From assembly GCF_032884065.1 (NCBI RefSeq), contig NC_088883.1:21467393-21531392 (forward strand): a DNA stretch of 64,000 bases, written 5' to 3'. The notes beneath the pieces were generated by a model. It was not told the origin of the DNA and ran no database searches. It saw only the letters and a program-made list of their open reading frames with translations. Positions 12,281 to 24,399 of this stretch are shown here, in pieces. The stretch is from Artemia franciscana. Its lineage: Eukaryota > Arthropoda > Branchiopoda > Anostraca > Artemiidae. A program made the translations under genes and the position numbers. Numbering within the stretch: the stretch's first letter is position 1; each line of letters opens with the position of its first letter.

Positions 12281-14263
12281 ATATATATAAAAATAAGTTG
12301 TCTGTGTGTGGATCTGTGGATGGATCAGGTGACGTCATGTTTGTCCGCATATGACGTCTGAATTATTTCACACTAATACAAAATAAGAAAAAAAACTAAA
12401 AAAGGTAAAAACTACAAAAAAAACTAAAAAGAAAAAAAAAACTAAAAAAGCTAAAAAACTAAAAAAAACTAAAAAAAAGGTAAAAAACTAAAAACTAAAA
12501 AAAACTGAAAAAACTAAAAAAAAGGCAAAAACTACAAAAAAAACTAAAAACTAATAAAAAAACTAAAAAATCTAAAAAACTAAAAAAACTAAAAAAACTA
12601 AAAAAAGGTAAAAAACTAAAAAAAAACTAAAAACTAAAAAAGAAAAAAACTAAAAAAAGCAAAAGACTGAAAAATAAAAGAGAAAAAGAAAACTAAAAAA
12701 ATATGAATAAAAATACAAAAAAATAAAAAAGATAAAAACTACAAAAAAACTAAAAAAAAAAAACGAAAAAAAACTAAAAAAGCTAAAAAAATAAAAGAAG
12801 CAAAAATCTAAAGAAGGTAAAAACTACAAAAAAAAAGAAAACAAAATAAAAAAATCTAAAAAAGCTTAAAAACTAAAAAAAACTAAAAAAAGATAAAAAA
12901 CTAAAAAAAGGAAAAAAACATAAAATAAACTAAAAACTAATAAAAAAAAAATAAAAAAAGCTAAAAAACTAAAAAAACTAAAAAAAACTAAAAAAGGTAA
13001 AAACTAAAAGAACTAAAAAAGAAAAAAAACTAAAAAAAGGAAAAAACTGAAAAATAAAGGAGAAAAAGAAAACTAAAAAAATATAAATAAAAATAAAAAA
13101 ACTAAAAAGATAAAAACTTCAAAAAAAACTAAAAAGAAAAAAGAAAAAAACTAAAAAACCTAAAAAAAGGTAAAAACCAATAAAAAAAAACTAAAAACAA
13201 AAAAAGGGAAAAAATTAAAAATTTATTTCATCATAAGTTTTCAACTGACGAAATTACAGACCGGGACATCGGGACACAAATGACGACCGGGACACCGGCG
13301 CATAGGGAATATGAATGACGACACTCAAAGAGAAAGCGACCGGGACAAAAGGAATGTCCGATTAGCAATCAACAAAGCACCGGGACACAAATGACGACCG
13401 GGACACAGGGAGTATAAATGACGACCAGGATATAAGTAAAAAAAACTAAAAAAACTAAAAAAAAGGTAAAAACTACAAAAAAACTAAAAAGAAAAAAAAA
13501 TAAAAACTAATAAAAAAACTAAAAAATCTAAAAATCTAAATAAACTAAAAAAGAAAAAAAAGAAAAAAGGAAAAAAATAAAGGAGAAAAACAAAACTAAA
13601 AAACGAATGTATATACAGACCGGGACACCGGGATACAAATGACGACCGGGACACAGGGAATATAAATGACGACCGGGACACAGGGACACAACTACAACGG
13701 GGACGCCGGGGGGCACAGGGGGATATAAATGACGACCGAGACACATGGAATATAAATGACGCCCGGGACACTCAAAGAGAAATCACAGACTGGGACACCG
13801 GGACACAAATGACGACCGGGACACAGGGACAAAACTACAAAGGGGATGCCGGGGGGCACAAGGGGATATATAAATGACGATGGCGACACAGGGAATGGTA
13901 GATTAGCAATCACCATCAACAAAGCTCAAGGGCAATCATTAGAATCATGAGGTATAGATCTGAATACGGATTGTTTTCCCATGGACCATTATATGTTGCA
14001 TTTTCAAGAGTCGGTAAACAATCTATTTATATGCACAGACAATGGGACAGCAAAGAATGTTGTATATTCGCAAGTTTTACGTAGTTAAAAACATATATAT
14101 ATATATATCTATATTCACAGGTGGGACATAGGGACACAACTACAATGGCGCGTAACTAATATGGCGCGTAACGACTTACGCGCGCGGGGGGGGCTTGGAG
14201 GGGGCGCGAAGCGCCCCCACCAACTAGGTGTTGGGGTGGCGCGAAGCGCCACCCCAACAGCTA

Positions 14264-14264
<1 letters not shown>
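12278..14264 (+). mobile_element. Helitron H5, complete termini
   Basis: Plus-strand, about 1.99 kb. The 5' end is AT/TCTATATATATAAAAATAAG followed by TTGTCTGTG; the 3' end is GGGGTGGCGCGAAGCGCCACCCC, AACAG and CTAG/T. Internally it has a CTAAAAA tract (12370-13230), GACCGGGACACAGGGA repeats (13250-13430 and 13610-13890), a helicase remnant (13903-14087) and two stacked terminal hairpins (about 14202-14220 and 14233-14255). It is the mirror image of the H1-H3 array about 5 kb away in the same intron. Confidence 0.9.
13903..14087 (+). pseudogene. Helitron helicase C-terminal remnant (H5)
   Basis: Encodes LAITINKAQGQSLE, the same in-frame TGA as in H1 and H2, GIDLNT, then in another frame FPHGPLYVA. 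The next motif has a TGT-to-TTT change (Cys to Phe in ACSRVG) and a small deletion after VGK. It ends [14 protein letters not shown] and stop. Shared lesions tie it to the same dead ancestor as the minus-strand array. Confidence 0.86.
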
Positions 14265-14312
<48 letters not shown>

Positions 14313-14316
<4 letters not shown>

Positions 14317-14430
14317 CAGCTGGGACACAGGGACACAACTACAATGGAGCGTAACTAATATGGCGCGTAACGACTTACACGCGCGAGGGGGGGGGGCTTG
14401 GGGGGCGCGAAGCGCCACCCCAACAGCTAG
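14313..14430 (+). mobile_element. Helitron H6, 3'-end fragment
   Basis: Repeats the last part of H5 (CAGGGACACAACTACAATGG, GCGTAACTAATATGGCGCG, G-rich block, GGCGCGAAGCGCC hairpin, AACAGCTAG) and ends CTAG/T. It has a single terminal hairpin where H5 has two, so it may preserve an alternative terminus arrangement. Everything upstream is missing. Confidence 0.8.
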
Positions 14431-15053
14431 TTCGAATATAAAACTAAATTTCTATCTACAAAATAATGTCATTAATTGTGCGGAGTTGAATTACTTCTGA
14501 ATTAAGGTCTGCTTATGTTAACTTGTAGATGCCAAGCTATGTGAGAGCTTTCAAAGCTAACCATTAAATTGGTTTTAAAATAGCTTCTTACAAATAATTT
14601 TAGAGATTTTGTGTTTTCAAATGGTCTCTATTTTATCTCATTCTTATTCTCCAAAAAGCTAAAACATAAAGCTAAGAAAACTTAAACTATAAATAGCAGT
14701 ATGGTAAAAAATGAAATAAATAGAAGGCAAGGCTATTTTTCTACAGGGGGCGGGGGAACTTTTCTTCGGTGGGGAAAAGAGGAGGGTCAAATCTGGTACC
14801 CCCCCCCCCCCCCTGCAGGGAAAAATACAAAAAGGGCTCATTCTCAGGTGCATTGATGGTATTCTGTAGTAATTGTCCAAGATTTTTTTTTTTTTTATGA
14901 ATACTGGTCCTAAGTACATTTTAGTATGGACAAGATGACCTTTCTTGTTACGAAGAGGAACCGTAGAAAAACTGAAAAAGTAAAAACACTAGTGAAATGT
15001 TATACAAAGTGGAAACAATGACATTTATATTAAAATAAACAGGAGTAGCTTAC

Positions 15054-15171
15054 TCTTGGCGCACAATCTAAATGAACTCCTGGAACTGAGAGTGAGGTAA
15101 TCAGCATTGTAATGCAGCGAAGAAGAAATATTGATCCTGATAGTGCACAAAACCGTCGAAGCAGAATAAAC
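15054..15171 (-). CDS. SAMD8: SMSr exon 4: TM3 and SVPG motif
   Basis: 118 bp between acceptor TTTTGCAG and donor CCAAGA/GTAAGC. One base completes an Arg codon with exon 3, then 39 codons read [18 protein letters not shown] through [13 protein letters not shown] to HLDCAPR. The RxxTMxxTSLSVPG stretch is a conserved motif of the sphingomyelin-synthase family; TM3 spans about residues 223-242. It ends in phase 0, matching exon 5. No longer frame surrounds it, so it is recognisable only by family similarity and phase. Confidence 0.9.
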
Positions 15172-15477
15172 CTGCAAAATATTATATTAGCCTTTTAATC
15201 TTTTTTATATTAATTCACTTTTCTATTCCATTGCCCGATTTTAGTTTTTTCATTTTATTTTTTTTTTAACACCAGACAGATTATCGTAATGCAAGGGCTA
15301 ACTTTATTTTCAAACCCACTTATTGATTATGACGAGGTATGAATATTGAAATACCCAGCAATAATTTAAGCGTAACTTAACAATAGATATAATTTAAGCA
15401 ATAACAAAGCCAAAATAGCATGGAAAGCTGATAGAAGAAAAACCTACTTAGTTATACACCCAATAAGGCGCATAATT

Positions 15478-15795
15478 TATTTATTTTAATTTATAATTAT
15501 TTTTATTTAATTCTTATATATTTATTTTTATTTTATTTTATTAAATAAATTTATTTATTTTATTTTATTATTTATATAATTTTTTTTAATTTATTATAAT
15601 TTATTTATTTTTATTTTAATTTATTTAATATATAAAATATAAAATTTAATATAATAGTTATTATATTTAATAATATAATATAATTTTAATATACTTATTA
15701 TTATTTTTTTTTATTATTATTTTTAATGTAATATTTAACATAAAAAATTTATTTTTTATTAATTTATTTTTAATGAATTATTTATTAAATATCAC
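15478..15795. repeat. AT-only low-complexity block
   Basis: About 320 bp made almost wholly of A and T (variants of TTTATTTTAATTTAT) inside intron 3. No coding potential. Confidence 0.9.
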
Positions 15796-16444
15796 TCGAA
15801 TATTAATTTTTAATTCAAGTTTTGACTTCACTTAAGTTTTGACTCGCTGAAACATGGTTAAAGTGACATAATTCTGCATTCCACAGAAGCAGCGTGTGTT
15901 AAGCTCTGAATGCGACGTAATTTTTTTAAAGTAAAATTCCTACTTGAGAGATGCTGACAAAACATTGTTTTTAATGTGATTATATTCATTCAGTATCACA
16001 ATGAACATGCATAATATACCATTTTACTAAGCACGTTGTGCGTTATAAAAAGCATCGACAGGTTATTATCGAAGTTTCATTTACAGTTTTTTTTTTTACA
16101 TAAACAGGTAGTGAACCAGTCGCCAAACCTTCAGGAAGAAAACGATCCAAGACCACGCTCATTTACAATTTAAAAATTTTTATTATAAAGCCAGAGCCGT
16201 TGAGAATTTTGGAAAACTTGGAAGTTTCACGCGTTGCAAGCTTGCTATTGACACTGAATAACAAAATTCATAAATGTCAATTGTTGGTAAATTTGGCTTT
16301 CATATATCCCAAGAATTTTCTGAATATGTAAGAATGGAATGTGTTTTTATTATAAATATACCAGTTCAATATATTAAGCTATACTTTAATTTGGCTTAAA
16401 TAAATACCAAAGATTTTACCAAATTTCTAGCTGCAGTCGATATA

Positions 16445-16760
16445 AATTTTGATTTTAGTAAGTTGGTTTTTGTCTTTTTGGTAGGCTGTTTGTGACTGTT
16501 CTGGCAAGTTGGTTAAATTTGATTTTGGTAACTTGGCTTTAATCGTTTCGGTAGACTGTTTTCAACTTTTTTGGTAAGTTGGTTAAATTTGATTTTGGGA
16601 AGTTGGTTTTTGTCGATTTGGTAGGTTGTTTTTGACTGTTTTGGTAACTTGTTTAAATTTGATTTTGGTAAGTTGGTTTTTGTCGTTTTGATAGGTTGTT
16701 TTTGACTGTTTTGGTAAGTTTGTTAAATTTGATTTTGGTAAGCAGGTTTTTGCCAATTAA
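16445..16760 (+). repeat. 70-bp minisatellite array, orientation 1 (intron 3)
   Basis: About four to five imperfect copies of a unit containing GTTAAATTTGATTTTGGTAA, GTTGGTTTTTGTCGTTTTGG and TAGGTTGTTTTTGACTG. The array follows TTTCTAGCTGCAGTCG. Its reverse complement forms a second array at 19690-20025. No conserved frame because the period is not a multiple of three. Confidence 0.92.
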
Positions 16761-16761
16761 C

Positions 16762-16960
16762 AAGAACAAAAGTTTTTTTTTGCCTATTTACTCCAGAAGA
16801 GGTAGGACAACTCAGCCAACGTTTGGAAATTTCTTCTTTTTTGGATATTTACTTCAGAGGAGGTAGGAAAACTCGGCTAATGTTCGAAAATGTCTTCTTT
16901 TTTTGGCATATTTAATTCAGAAGAGGTAGGGAAACTCGTCCAACGTTCAGAAATTTCGTT
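16762..16960 (+). repeat. Tandem repeat, period about 65 bp, three copies
   Basis: Units share TATTTA-TCCAGAAGAGGTAGG, AAACTCG-CCAACGTT and GAAATTTCTTCTTTTTT. Directly adjoins the 70-bp array. Confidence 0.85.
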
Positions 16961-17540
16961 TTGTGTCTCTAGCTCAAAGACTAAATTATACCATTAAAAC
17001 GTTCTGTATCCAAATACGTTTTCTTATTTATATTGTAAAAAAATGTTTTCACAAAATTAGGGTCCAAATTTTACTTTTCAGTAAATTACAAAAATTTTTA
17101 ACAGAAACTTTGGTTTCGGGGAATTGATATATAGGATTTAATCTCCCGTAAGTTTACACTCTGGCAGTGTGATAGAGTACCTCAACACGCATCGATTCCA
17201 CTTTTTGGTTAGCTCTGATTCGATCTGTATGCTTTGGCTTATGGGCTATTGGGATATCTTTGACTCAGCACAAATTAAGTGAAAGATGGCACTAATATTA
17301 AATTATAAAAATTATAAAAAATTAATTATAAATTATATATAATAATATTAATATATTAATTATTAAATAGCACTATTATAAGAAAACCCTAACTTATGAT
17401 AACAAAATATAAACAAAACTTTTTTAGCTAACTCTGGTTGAGTCTTTATAAATAGACTTTTGTACTATAACGAAAGTAAAACAGTTCAAAATAGGGATGA
17501 TACCTTTCGAAGTTGTCTTTGTACTATAAGGAATCATTTA

Positions 17541-17620
17541 GTGGAACAGTAGGTTTGACCTCAGCTTGGTAATGTGGAACCGAGAGATTGAACCTGGCAG
17601 CAGCAGCACACGGACAAGTG
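17541..17620 (+). mobile_element. SINE fragment, copy 2 (diverged)
   Basis: GTGGAACAGTAGGTTTGACC...CAGCTTGGTAATGTGG...GAGAGATTGAACC parallels the SINE at 10869 base for base over its A-to-B-box region, with decay of the A box. A-rich tail not obvious. Ends approximate. Confidence 0.55.
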
Positions 17621-18225
17621 TTCTTTTCTGTGTCTCTTGCTACTTGTTACCTGATAACATTCATCATAAGGAAATGTCTTATTTATACAAGGCAAATTCA
17701 TCCGAACCATCGATTACTAAATTTAAAGCTAAATCCTTTTCATCGTAAATACAGCGGTAGTTTCAACCAAGTAAGGAATGAACCACGGCACATAGTAACC
17801 AAAATAAAAAAAAAGGTTTAAATACAAAGTGAAAAAAAATATAGACAAGGACATCAAAACACACTACTTTATAAAATACATTATTGAAAAAACTCTTAAG
17901 TTTGTTTAAATTCTTTAAATTTATCAACCATAGTTCAAAAAATACAATTAAAAGATTTAATGATTTGGAAAGAAACTAAAAAATCTTCAAACTACTTCAA
18001 CATTTTTCACAGAAACAACCGCCATCTTGTTATAAGGCTTCAGAAATATTAATTAATAAAGTATACTCTCTTTTGAGTGTCCGAAAACCATCCAACTTCG
18101 ATTTTAAATGCACTCCCGAGAAATTATTACCCGTTGTATAGCATCGTGATTTTTTTTTAGTATAAATAGTTATCTGGGTGTCACGGACATTACCAATTAT
18201 ATAAAGTAAAACACTATTAGCTTAC

Positions 18226-18505
18226 CTATGCCTATGTACAAGAAGAACTGAAATCCAAATGGCGAACAGTAGTACCCCAGTGATTTCACAAATAAAGAAT
18301 GCCCAGGGTATAAGAGGTAAATTATCCAGGATTAAGTCGGGCAGTGGTGGGTACTTCTTCATATCTGGTACTCGGTCATGAACGACAACCATTACAACGG
18401 AAGTTAATAGAGTTACTGTTAACATGTAGACGAGACTTACTGCTGTCTTCAAATAACTTGGTTTGAGATTGGAAGCAAAGCGGTTTCGTGGCGGATGAAG
18501 ATGGT
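18226..18505 (-). CDS. SAMD8: SMSr exon 3: TM1, signature loop, TM2
   Basis: 280 bp between acceptor ATTTCAG and donor CATAG/GTAAGC. It encodes protein residues about 122-215. TM1 is about residues 142-162 ([20 protein letters not shown]). The loop [15 protein letters not shown] is the conserved sphingomyelin-synthase family motif in the first lumenal loop. TM2 is about 188-210 ([14 protein letters not shown] onwards). Similarity to SMS-family proteins is the strongest of the five exons. The flanking introns carry inverted copies of the same 70-bp minisatellite (see findings), so this exon is a candidate for exon skipping or circularisation. Confidence 0.92.
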
Positions 18506-18599
18506 CTGAAATGAAACGTATATGAATGAAATTAAATAAAAAGATACACACTGACGAAGTATTTAAGAGTCACATTTATTTAAACAATTAAAAAAAAAT

Positions 18600-19625
18600 T
18601 GAAAAAAAGTTTACAAGAAAAATATCAAGCTAAGTCTTTACAGACAACGATAAATTGTATCAAGCAAAAATGACCAGACTACGTCGCTATATGAATTTTA
18701 GCAAGAATGCCTATTTAAATCAAAATTTATTTTCAGTCTCCCTATAAAATTTCCAAAAAAGATACTTTGATTTAAAAGAACATCAATAATATATTTTAAC
18801 AGAAAATACTTTCCTTTCTTTTAAATTTTTATTCTTCTGCCTGGATAAATAAATTTTCTAACCCTCGTGTTGAACATATTCCAGCCAAATACGTCCGTAT
18901 TTTGCATCAGGTGAGGTGAAATTTGAATGCCGAGTCGAAACCACCACACTATCACAACCCAACATTATCCATACCAATAACTAAATTTTCATAAGCATAG
19001 CTGTGCAAAAAACAGGTGCCAACTTCTCAACTTGGTCTGATGAAATTGGTCTGAAAGAACCCCTCCACAAAGATAATATGAAGACTTTTGAAATAAAACG
19101 TCAATGTCACTTTAAAATAATACTTTGTCACTTTAATGAACTTAAAACTTAAAATATTTTGTAGTTAAAAAAAAATTATTAGGCTAAGTTTTTACAGACA
19201 ACGGTAAATTTTGTCAAGCAAAAATGACTAAATGACGTCGCTATGTGAATTTCAGCTATAATCCCTAATTCTTTTTCAGTCTCCCTATAAAGATTCTAAA
19301 AAAGGATACTTTGAGTACATATTTAAAAAGTACACCAATAAAATTTTTAACAGAAAAGACTTTCATTTCTTTTAAACATTATTTTCTGTCTGAAGAAATA
19401 CATTATTCAACACTCATCTTGAACAGATTCCAACCAAACATAGCCCGTATATTTCAATTAGATGAGGCGAAATTTGAATGCCAAATCAAAACCAGAACAC
19501 TGTCACGACCCAACACTAAGCTTAATCCATACATATATACTAGATTTTCATCTGCATAGCTGTACACAAAACAGGAGGTAAATTCTCACTCAATTAAATT
19601 TGTTTGAAGGAATTCCTCCTTTCTA
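18600..19625 (+). repeat. Direct duplication of an about 0.5-kb intronic segment
   Basis: 18610-19075 and 19165-19620 share the same order of blocks: AAGCTAAGTC/AGGCTAAGTT, TTACAGACAACG, CAAGCAAAAATGAC, TTTTCAGTCTCCCTATAAA, GAGG-GAAATTTGAATGCC, CATAGCTGT. Divergence is clear, so the duplication is old. No coding potential; lies in intron 2 beside exon 3. Confidence 0.8.
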
Positions 19626-19689
19626 GCTGCGGATTTCTAGCTGCAGTCGTTATAACAAAAAAGTTATAACCTCTTATAAAGTCGTTATA

Positions 19690-20025
19690 AAAACAACCTA
19701 CCGAAACGACAAAAACCAATTTACCAAAATTTAATTTAACCAACTTACCAAAACAGTCAAAAACAACCTACCAAAACGACAAAAACCAACTTACCAAAAT
19801 CAAACTTAACCAACTTGCCAAACAGTCAAAAACAACTTACCAAAACGACAAAAACCAACTTACCAAAATCAAATTTAACCAACTTACCAAAACAGTCAAA
19901 AACAACCTACCAAAACGACAAAAACCAACTTACCAAAATCAAATTTAACCAACTTACCAAAACAGTCAAAAACAACCTACCAAAACGACAAAAACCACCT
20001 TACCAAAATCAACATTTATCACAAC
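19690..20025 (-). repeat. 70-bp minisatellite array, orientation 2 (intron 2)
   Basis: About five copies of a 70-bp unit (AACCTACCAAAACGACAAAA, ACCAACTTACCAAAATCAAA, TTTAACCAACTTACC, AAAACAGTCAAAAAC), the reverse complement of the unit at 16445-16760. Both arrays border CTGCAG-containing sequence. The long Asn/Gln/Lys/Thr-rich frame across it is a product of the repeat. Confidence 0.93.
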
Positions 20026-20171
20026 TGCAACTACAAATTTTCCAGCTGCACTAAGATACTATGGAATTTTTTGGAGTAAAATCACGTTGTCACTTTAAAA
20101 CAACTCCCCTATCTTGCGAATATGGAGAAATGCATTTAAATATGAACAATTTTACAAAGAAAATAACTTAC

Positions 20172-20373
20172 TCCCCGTGGACCATTGAGATTCAGTGGAA
20201 GTATCAGATGAAAAGTTGTTGAGCACAGACGAAGCTCGTGGGGGTTGAGTAGTTCTTTGAGCATTAAAACAACCGCACCTACTTTGACGACATGAGGAGT
20301 AAACAGACATATATCCACATTCTCTTTTCAGTTGTTCAATGTCGGCAGTTAGTCGCTTTATGTCACCAAGCAC
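20172..20373 (-). CDS. SAMD8: SMSr exon 2: last SAM helix and cytosolic linker
   Basis: 202 bp, entered from acceptor TTTTTTAAG and left by donor GGGGA/GTAAGT. It starts in phase 0 with VLGDIKRLTADIEQLKRE, the C-terminal helix typical of SAM domains. About 50 low-conservation residues follow, rich in Ser, Thr, Cys and Arg, expected to be the cytosolic linker between the SAM domain and the membrane core. It ends with one leftover base that completes an Asn codon with exon 3. The reading frame is open throughout. The linker itself has no recognisable motif; the assignment depends on the SAM helix and on phase agreement at both ends. Confidence 0.83.
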
Positions 20374-20397
20374 CTTAAAAAATTATTGAAATATTTA

Positions 20398-20565
20398 ACG
20401 TTAAAAAAACTTCAAAATATGTATTTTGTATACGAAAACTTCAAAATATGCACATTTTGAATATAAAAAACTTCAAAATATGCACATTTTGTATATGAAA
20501 ACTTTAAAATATGCACATTTTGTATATGAAAACTTCAAAATATGCACATTTTGTATATTTTCGGT
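20398..20565 (+). repeat. Minisatellite, period about 36 bp, five copies
   Basis: AAAACTTCAAAATATGCACA followed by TTTTGTATATG recurs about five times immediately upstream (in gene sense) of the exon 2 acceptor, within intron 1. Confidence 0.9.
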
Positions 20566-23500
20566 GCATATTTGATCAGCCGTTGGTATGTACTTTTATT
20601 TAAATAATCCTTAGTATGGCCATGGTAAATGAGACCCAGAATACAGGTGGCTCAGGGGACCGAAATAATCCTTTCATACTTTAGTCAATCATCCTTCTAA
20701 CAACCATTGAAGCCAATTTTCTCCACTTCCAATCCCCATCTTTTTTCATAGATTAAGGAGTTAATTAGACTCAATCCCATATGATAGTGCAGAATCTGAC
20801 AATGTGCTTAATAGACCAACAGAGTTTATATGCCTACAAACAGTCTGCATACTATCTCTTTAATATATTATTAATAGCCTTCTATGTGGCATCTGGTAAC
20901 ATTACTCTGGATTTATAAGGATAGCTTAGAGTGAAATATACCAAGAAAGTCGTGAACATCACTTTACCAAGACCATCCAGTAGGCCACTAGTGCTAAAGA
21001 AAATATAAATAAATGGAAGATTGAGTACTGCCATGCCAAAGCGAACGTTTCCCCGGCGTTTGTTATGGGGGACTATAAATATTTGGCTCGGGATTTTCAA
21101 TAATGTAATCCTGATGGTGAATTTTTCGTTTGATCATAAATATTTCTTGATTGTTTTTAGAGTCCATTTTAAAATGATATAATATTTATTTTAATGATTA
21201 TAAATAGTGTGAAGCTACATCTAAATAAAAGTTACAAGTTAACAGACTGGTATCTACTATATAGTTACTATTGTTCCTATATACATTCACTATGATATAG
21301 TTACTATATATAATTAACTATTATATAATAAATATAATAACTGAATTTTCACGCTAGACAGTTTCTCTAAAGACATTTTGAAAAAAATTTGTACCCTAAA
21401 TTATGCAACTTGTACCCTAATTATGCAATACCAGGCCTTGCAGAAAAAACTCAATATGTTTTTGTTACTCTGACGTTACTCTCTTCAATCAATCATTTAT
21501 GCATGCTTAAAAGAAAGCTACTTTTACAAGCATGACAAGATTATTTGACACATGAATTTTGACTTGTTGTAGGCCACATAATACAAGTATAAGACACCAC
21601 AGATACAGTAAAAAATACACTAAAACCCACAATCGAAAACCCACACACACACACACACACAACAGAATATTTACCAGAGTAAAGTAAAAACGCTGATAAA
21701 AGGAAATTACTGCAAAATTTATAACAATAACTAGAGAAAAAAAATTAAATAAAAGGCTCCATAATAGTAGGCTATAAAAACCATTGAGAAGTGCAGGATT
21801 TCTGAATACATTTTTAGAAGAGCAGGAGAGAGAGACATCAATCGAGAAATAATTATAAAGTAAAATTAATCAAAAAAAGTAGGGGCGGGGGGTTGTAACC
21901 ATTAATAAAGAACTAGATAGGATAACCTATTCTAAAAGGTGACATAGCAATGAGGAGTACTTACGTGTTGAAGACATGGTAAAAAAATGGATGCATAGTG
22001 GTAAAATCCACTGTTATGCTGAGTAAGCGAAACTTATGTTTGGTTTTCACTTATACATTCGACAGATGGTTTTGTGTCTGAGTAGATGTCAGCCAAAGGG
22101 TGAAGCAGGAAGACAAAATGTTGTTTTAACTCCTTCATTCTAATATGACTAAAGGAGCATAAGAGATTTGTTGGTGCTTCCCCGCAGCAAAAAAACAAGA
22201 CGCCATATGGAACACAAAAGCATAATTTAGGTAAAGCATTATATCCGACGAAACATTTAAATTAGTTCTATTCAACCTATCCGACTGCCTAAGGACACAG
22301 GAGCGACTGTGGTGAATAGAGATTTTGGATAACACGAAGAAATCACGATTTAAATCCAGGACATTAACACCTGCGGACTGAGGTATAGTCTCACTTTAAT
22401 ATAATAGAGGGGCACTAAGAACAGGCTGGAACACGTCATATGGTCTTTTAAGTACACCACTGCACTTTTTTGGCTACTTTGCACCACGCCTTTCCAATCT
22501 GTTGAGCACAAATGCATTTCTGTTGAGCACATTAACTCTGGTGAGTAATTGTAAGCCTTTCAAGATGGTTGAGCACAAATGCATTTCTAGTGACGAAGAA
22601 AATTACAGTAAACAGCAAAAATGACTAGATGAACATGTAGGGTAACCCAGGTCAAAAATAGAAATTAAAAACAATAGAAGGGCAAGTTGACCCCCTCTTA
22701 AAGGTGTACCACATGGAGTGGTAGATGACCTAATAAACTACCATTCCTTGTGGTACACACATTAGCAGGCGGTATGGATGAAATACTTCCAAGTAATATA
22801 TCATGGTACATTCTAAGACTTGAACCAATCGCGAAATGCTCTATGCAAAACAAAGGACGAAAGCTTTTCAAGAAGAATCATGTAATCAACCGGGCCGAAA
22901 GCTTAAGAAAAATGCAAGTTTGCCTTGGACACACAGGACCTTGTCTAAATTAGTACGCAAAAAGTAAGTTGCATCTATCAGAGCTTGCAAGGTTAAGAGA
23001 GGAGGCTAAAAACCATACTGATGACACTAGAGAAGGGGGCAACCAAAAACAGACTTGGTATTAAATACAAAAGATGATAGTCTTCTATAACCAACCATTT
23101 CAAGGATTTCGGACACCATAGAAAGGAGGTAGATTGGGTAGGAATTCGAAAGCAATAAGGTAATAGTAGGAAGTTCCTTGCATCTAGAGAACTCTTGGGC
23201 TACAAGGCATGCCCTAAACACTACAGAACACATTAAATTTTGATAAGATGTCTATTTTAATTTTGACATAAGAAATCCTTGTCCCTTCTTTCTTAAAATC
23301 CGAAAAAGCTGTCTTCAAAATGTCTCATATTTTTTAAACAATTCTCTAGCAGACCGCTACCATTAATTGCCTTTTTTGGTCAACATAACAATCAATTAGA
23401 ATCTTGGAAATGTTTTTACATTTTTTTTACTATTTCCTGATGCACATATGTGGATAACATGAATTAAAAAAAAAATCAAAACAGGAAAAAAATTAAATGT

Positions 23501-24380
23501 GGAATATCTTGCAAGGCAAACACCAAAACAGTGGGCTAAAAACGCAAGCCCTAAACTTAATAATAGAATCAGTCCATTAAAGCAGCATTCAAAAATTACA
23601 AGAAACATAATTACAAAAATTACTAAGAAACATAGAAAAATGAGAGAAAAGAAACTGAAAAAGTCAAGAGATGCCATTTCCAGTAGCAACTGAGGGTTAA
23701 ACAATTCTTTCCAGACTTTTCACTAGCGTTGTATAGTAAATAAATAGCAATAAAAAACTAACCCATCAAAATTAAATAGAACAAAATATTATTACAGGGC
23801 CAACAGAAAACTATAACTACCCTGAACCCATAACATTGATGTCCTACTTATTGCACAAGAAAGTGATGGTCAAGATTTAACATACAAAACACATTAAAAG
23901 TAAAAGAGGAAGAGAAGGGAAACGCAGAAAAAGCAAGAATTTGATATAATGTTAGAATAGTAAAAACATATTATTTTCAGTGTTTTACTGTAGTACATCA
24001 GATACATAATTACAGCAAAATTTTCCAACATAATAACAGAGCACAGCAATGGGGCTAATTTGATTATGGTGGGTTGGGGCTAGAATTCCAGGACCCTCTG
24101 TTGTCTTCCAAGATTTCGAGAAACACGGTTTTTGGTATATTCACTGAAAAGAGATCTTTTTGGATATTTTCAATAAAAAAAAATCTAGATTTTGAAGGGT
24201 ACATCCCTCCTAACATTTTCGTCTATGGCACACTAGAAAAAAATTTGGGTTTTGAGTATTTCATGGAAAAGCCTTTTTTGGGATTTAAACTATAGGGAAA
24301 AAAACTGCAAGAGGATGACTATAGGGCAAATGAAAAGAAACAAAAACCATATTTTGCTAAGATCTCGAAAAATAAATAGA
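20566..24380. other. Unassigned intron 1 sequence
   Basis: A (CA)n tract at about 21640-21660 and a short duplicated block TTGAGCACAAATGCATTTCT (22503 and 22569) are all I can name. Frames here are short and match no family I recognise. Confidence 0.5.
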
Positions 24381-24399
24381 AAAAAAAACAAAAAACAAA

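Noticed and set aside
16445..16960. CRISPR-like array
   Set aside because: Units are contiguous with no unique spacers, in an intron-bearing eukaryotic gene.
19815..20054. 79-codon Asn/Gln/Lys/Thr-rich frame
   Set aside because: Made entirely by the 70-bp minisatellite, whose period is not divisible by three.
22690..23230. Possible RT motif GVPHGVV near 22700
   Set aside because: No further RT motifs in order and frequent stops; similarity too short.
23396..23704. 102-codon hydrophobic minus-strand frame
   Set aside because: Phe/Leu-rich reading of AT-rich intron DNA; no family resemblance and no support from splice sites.
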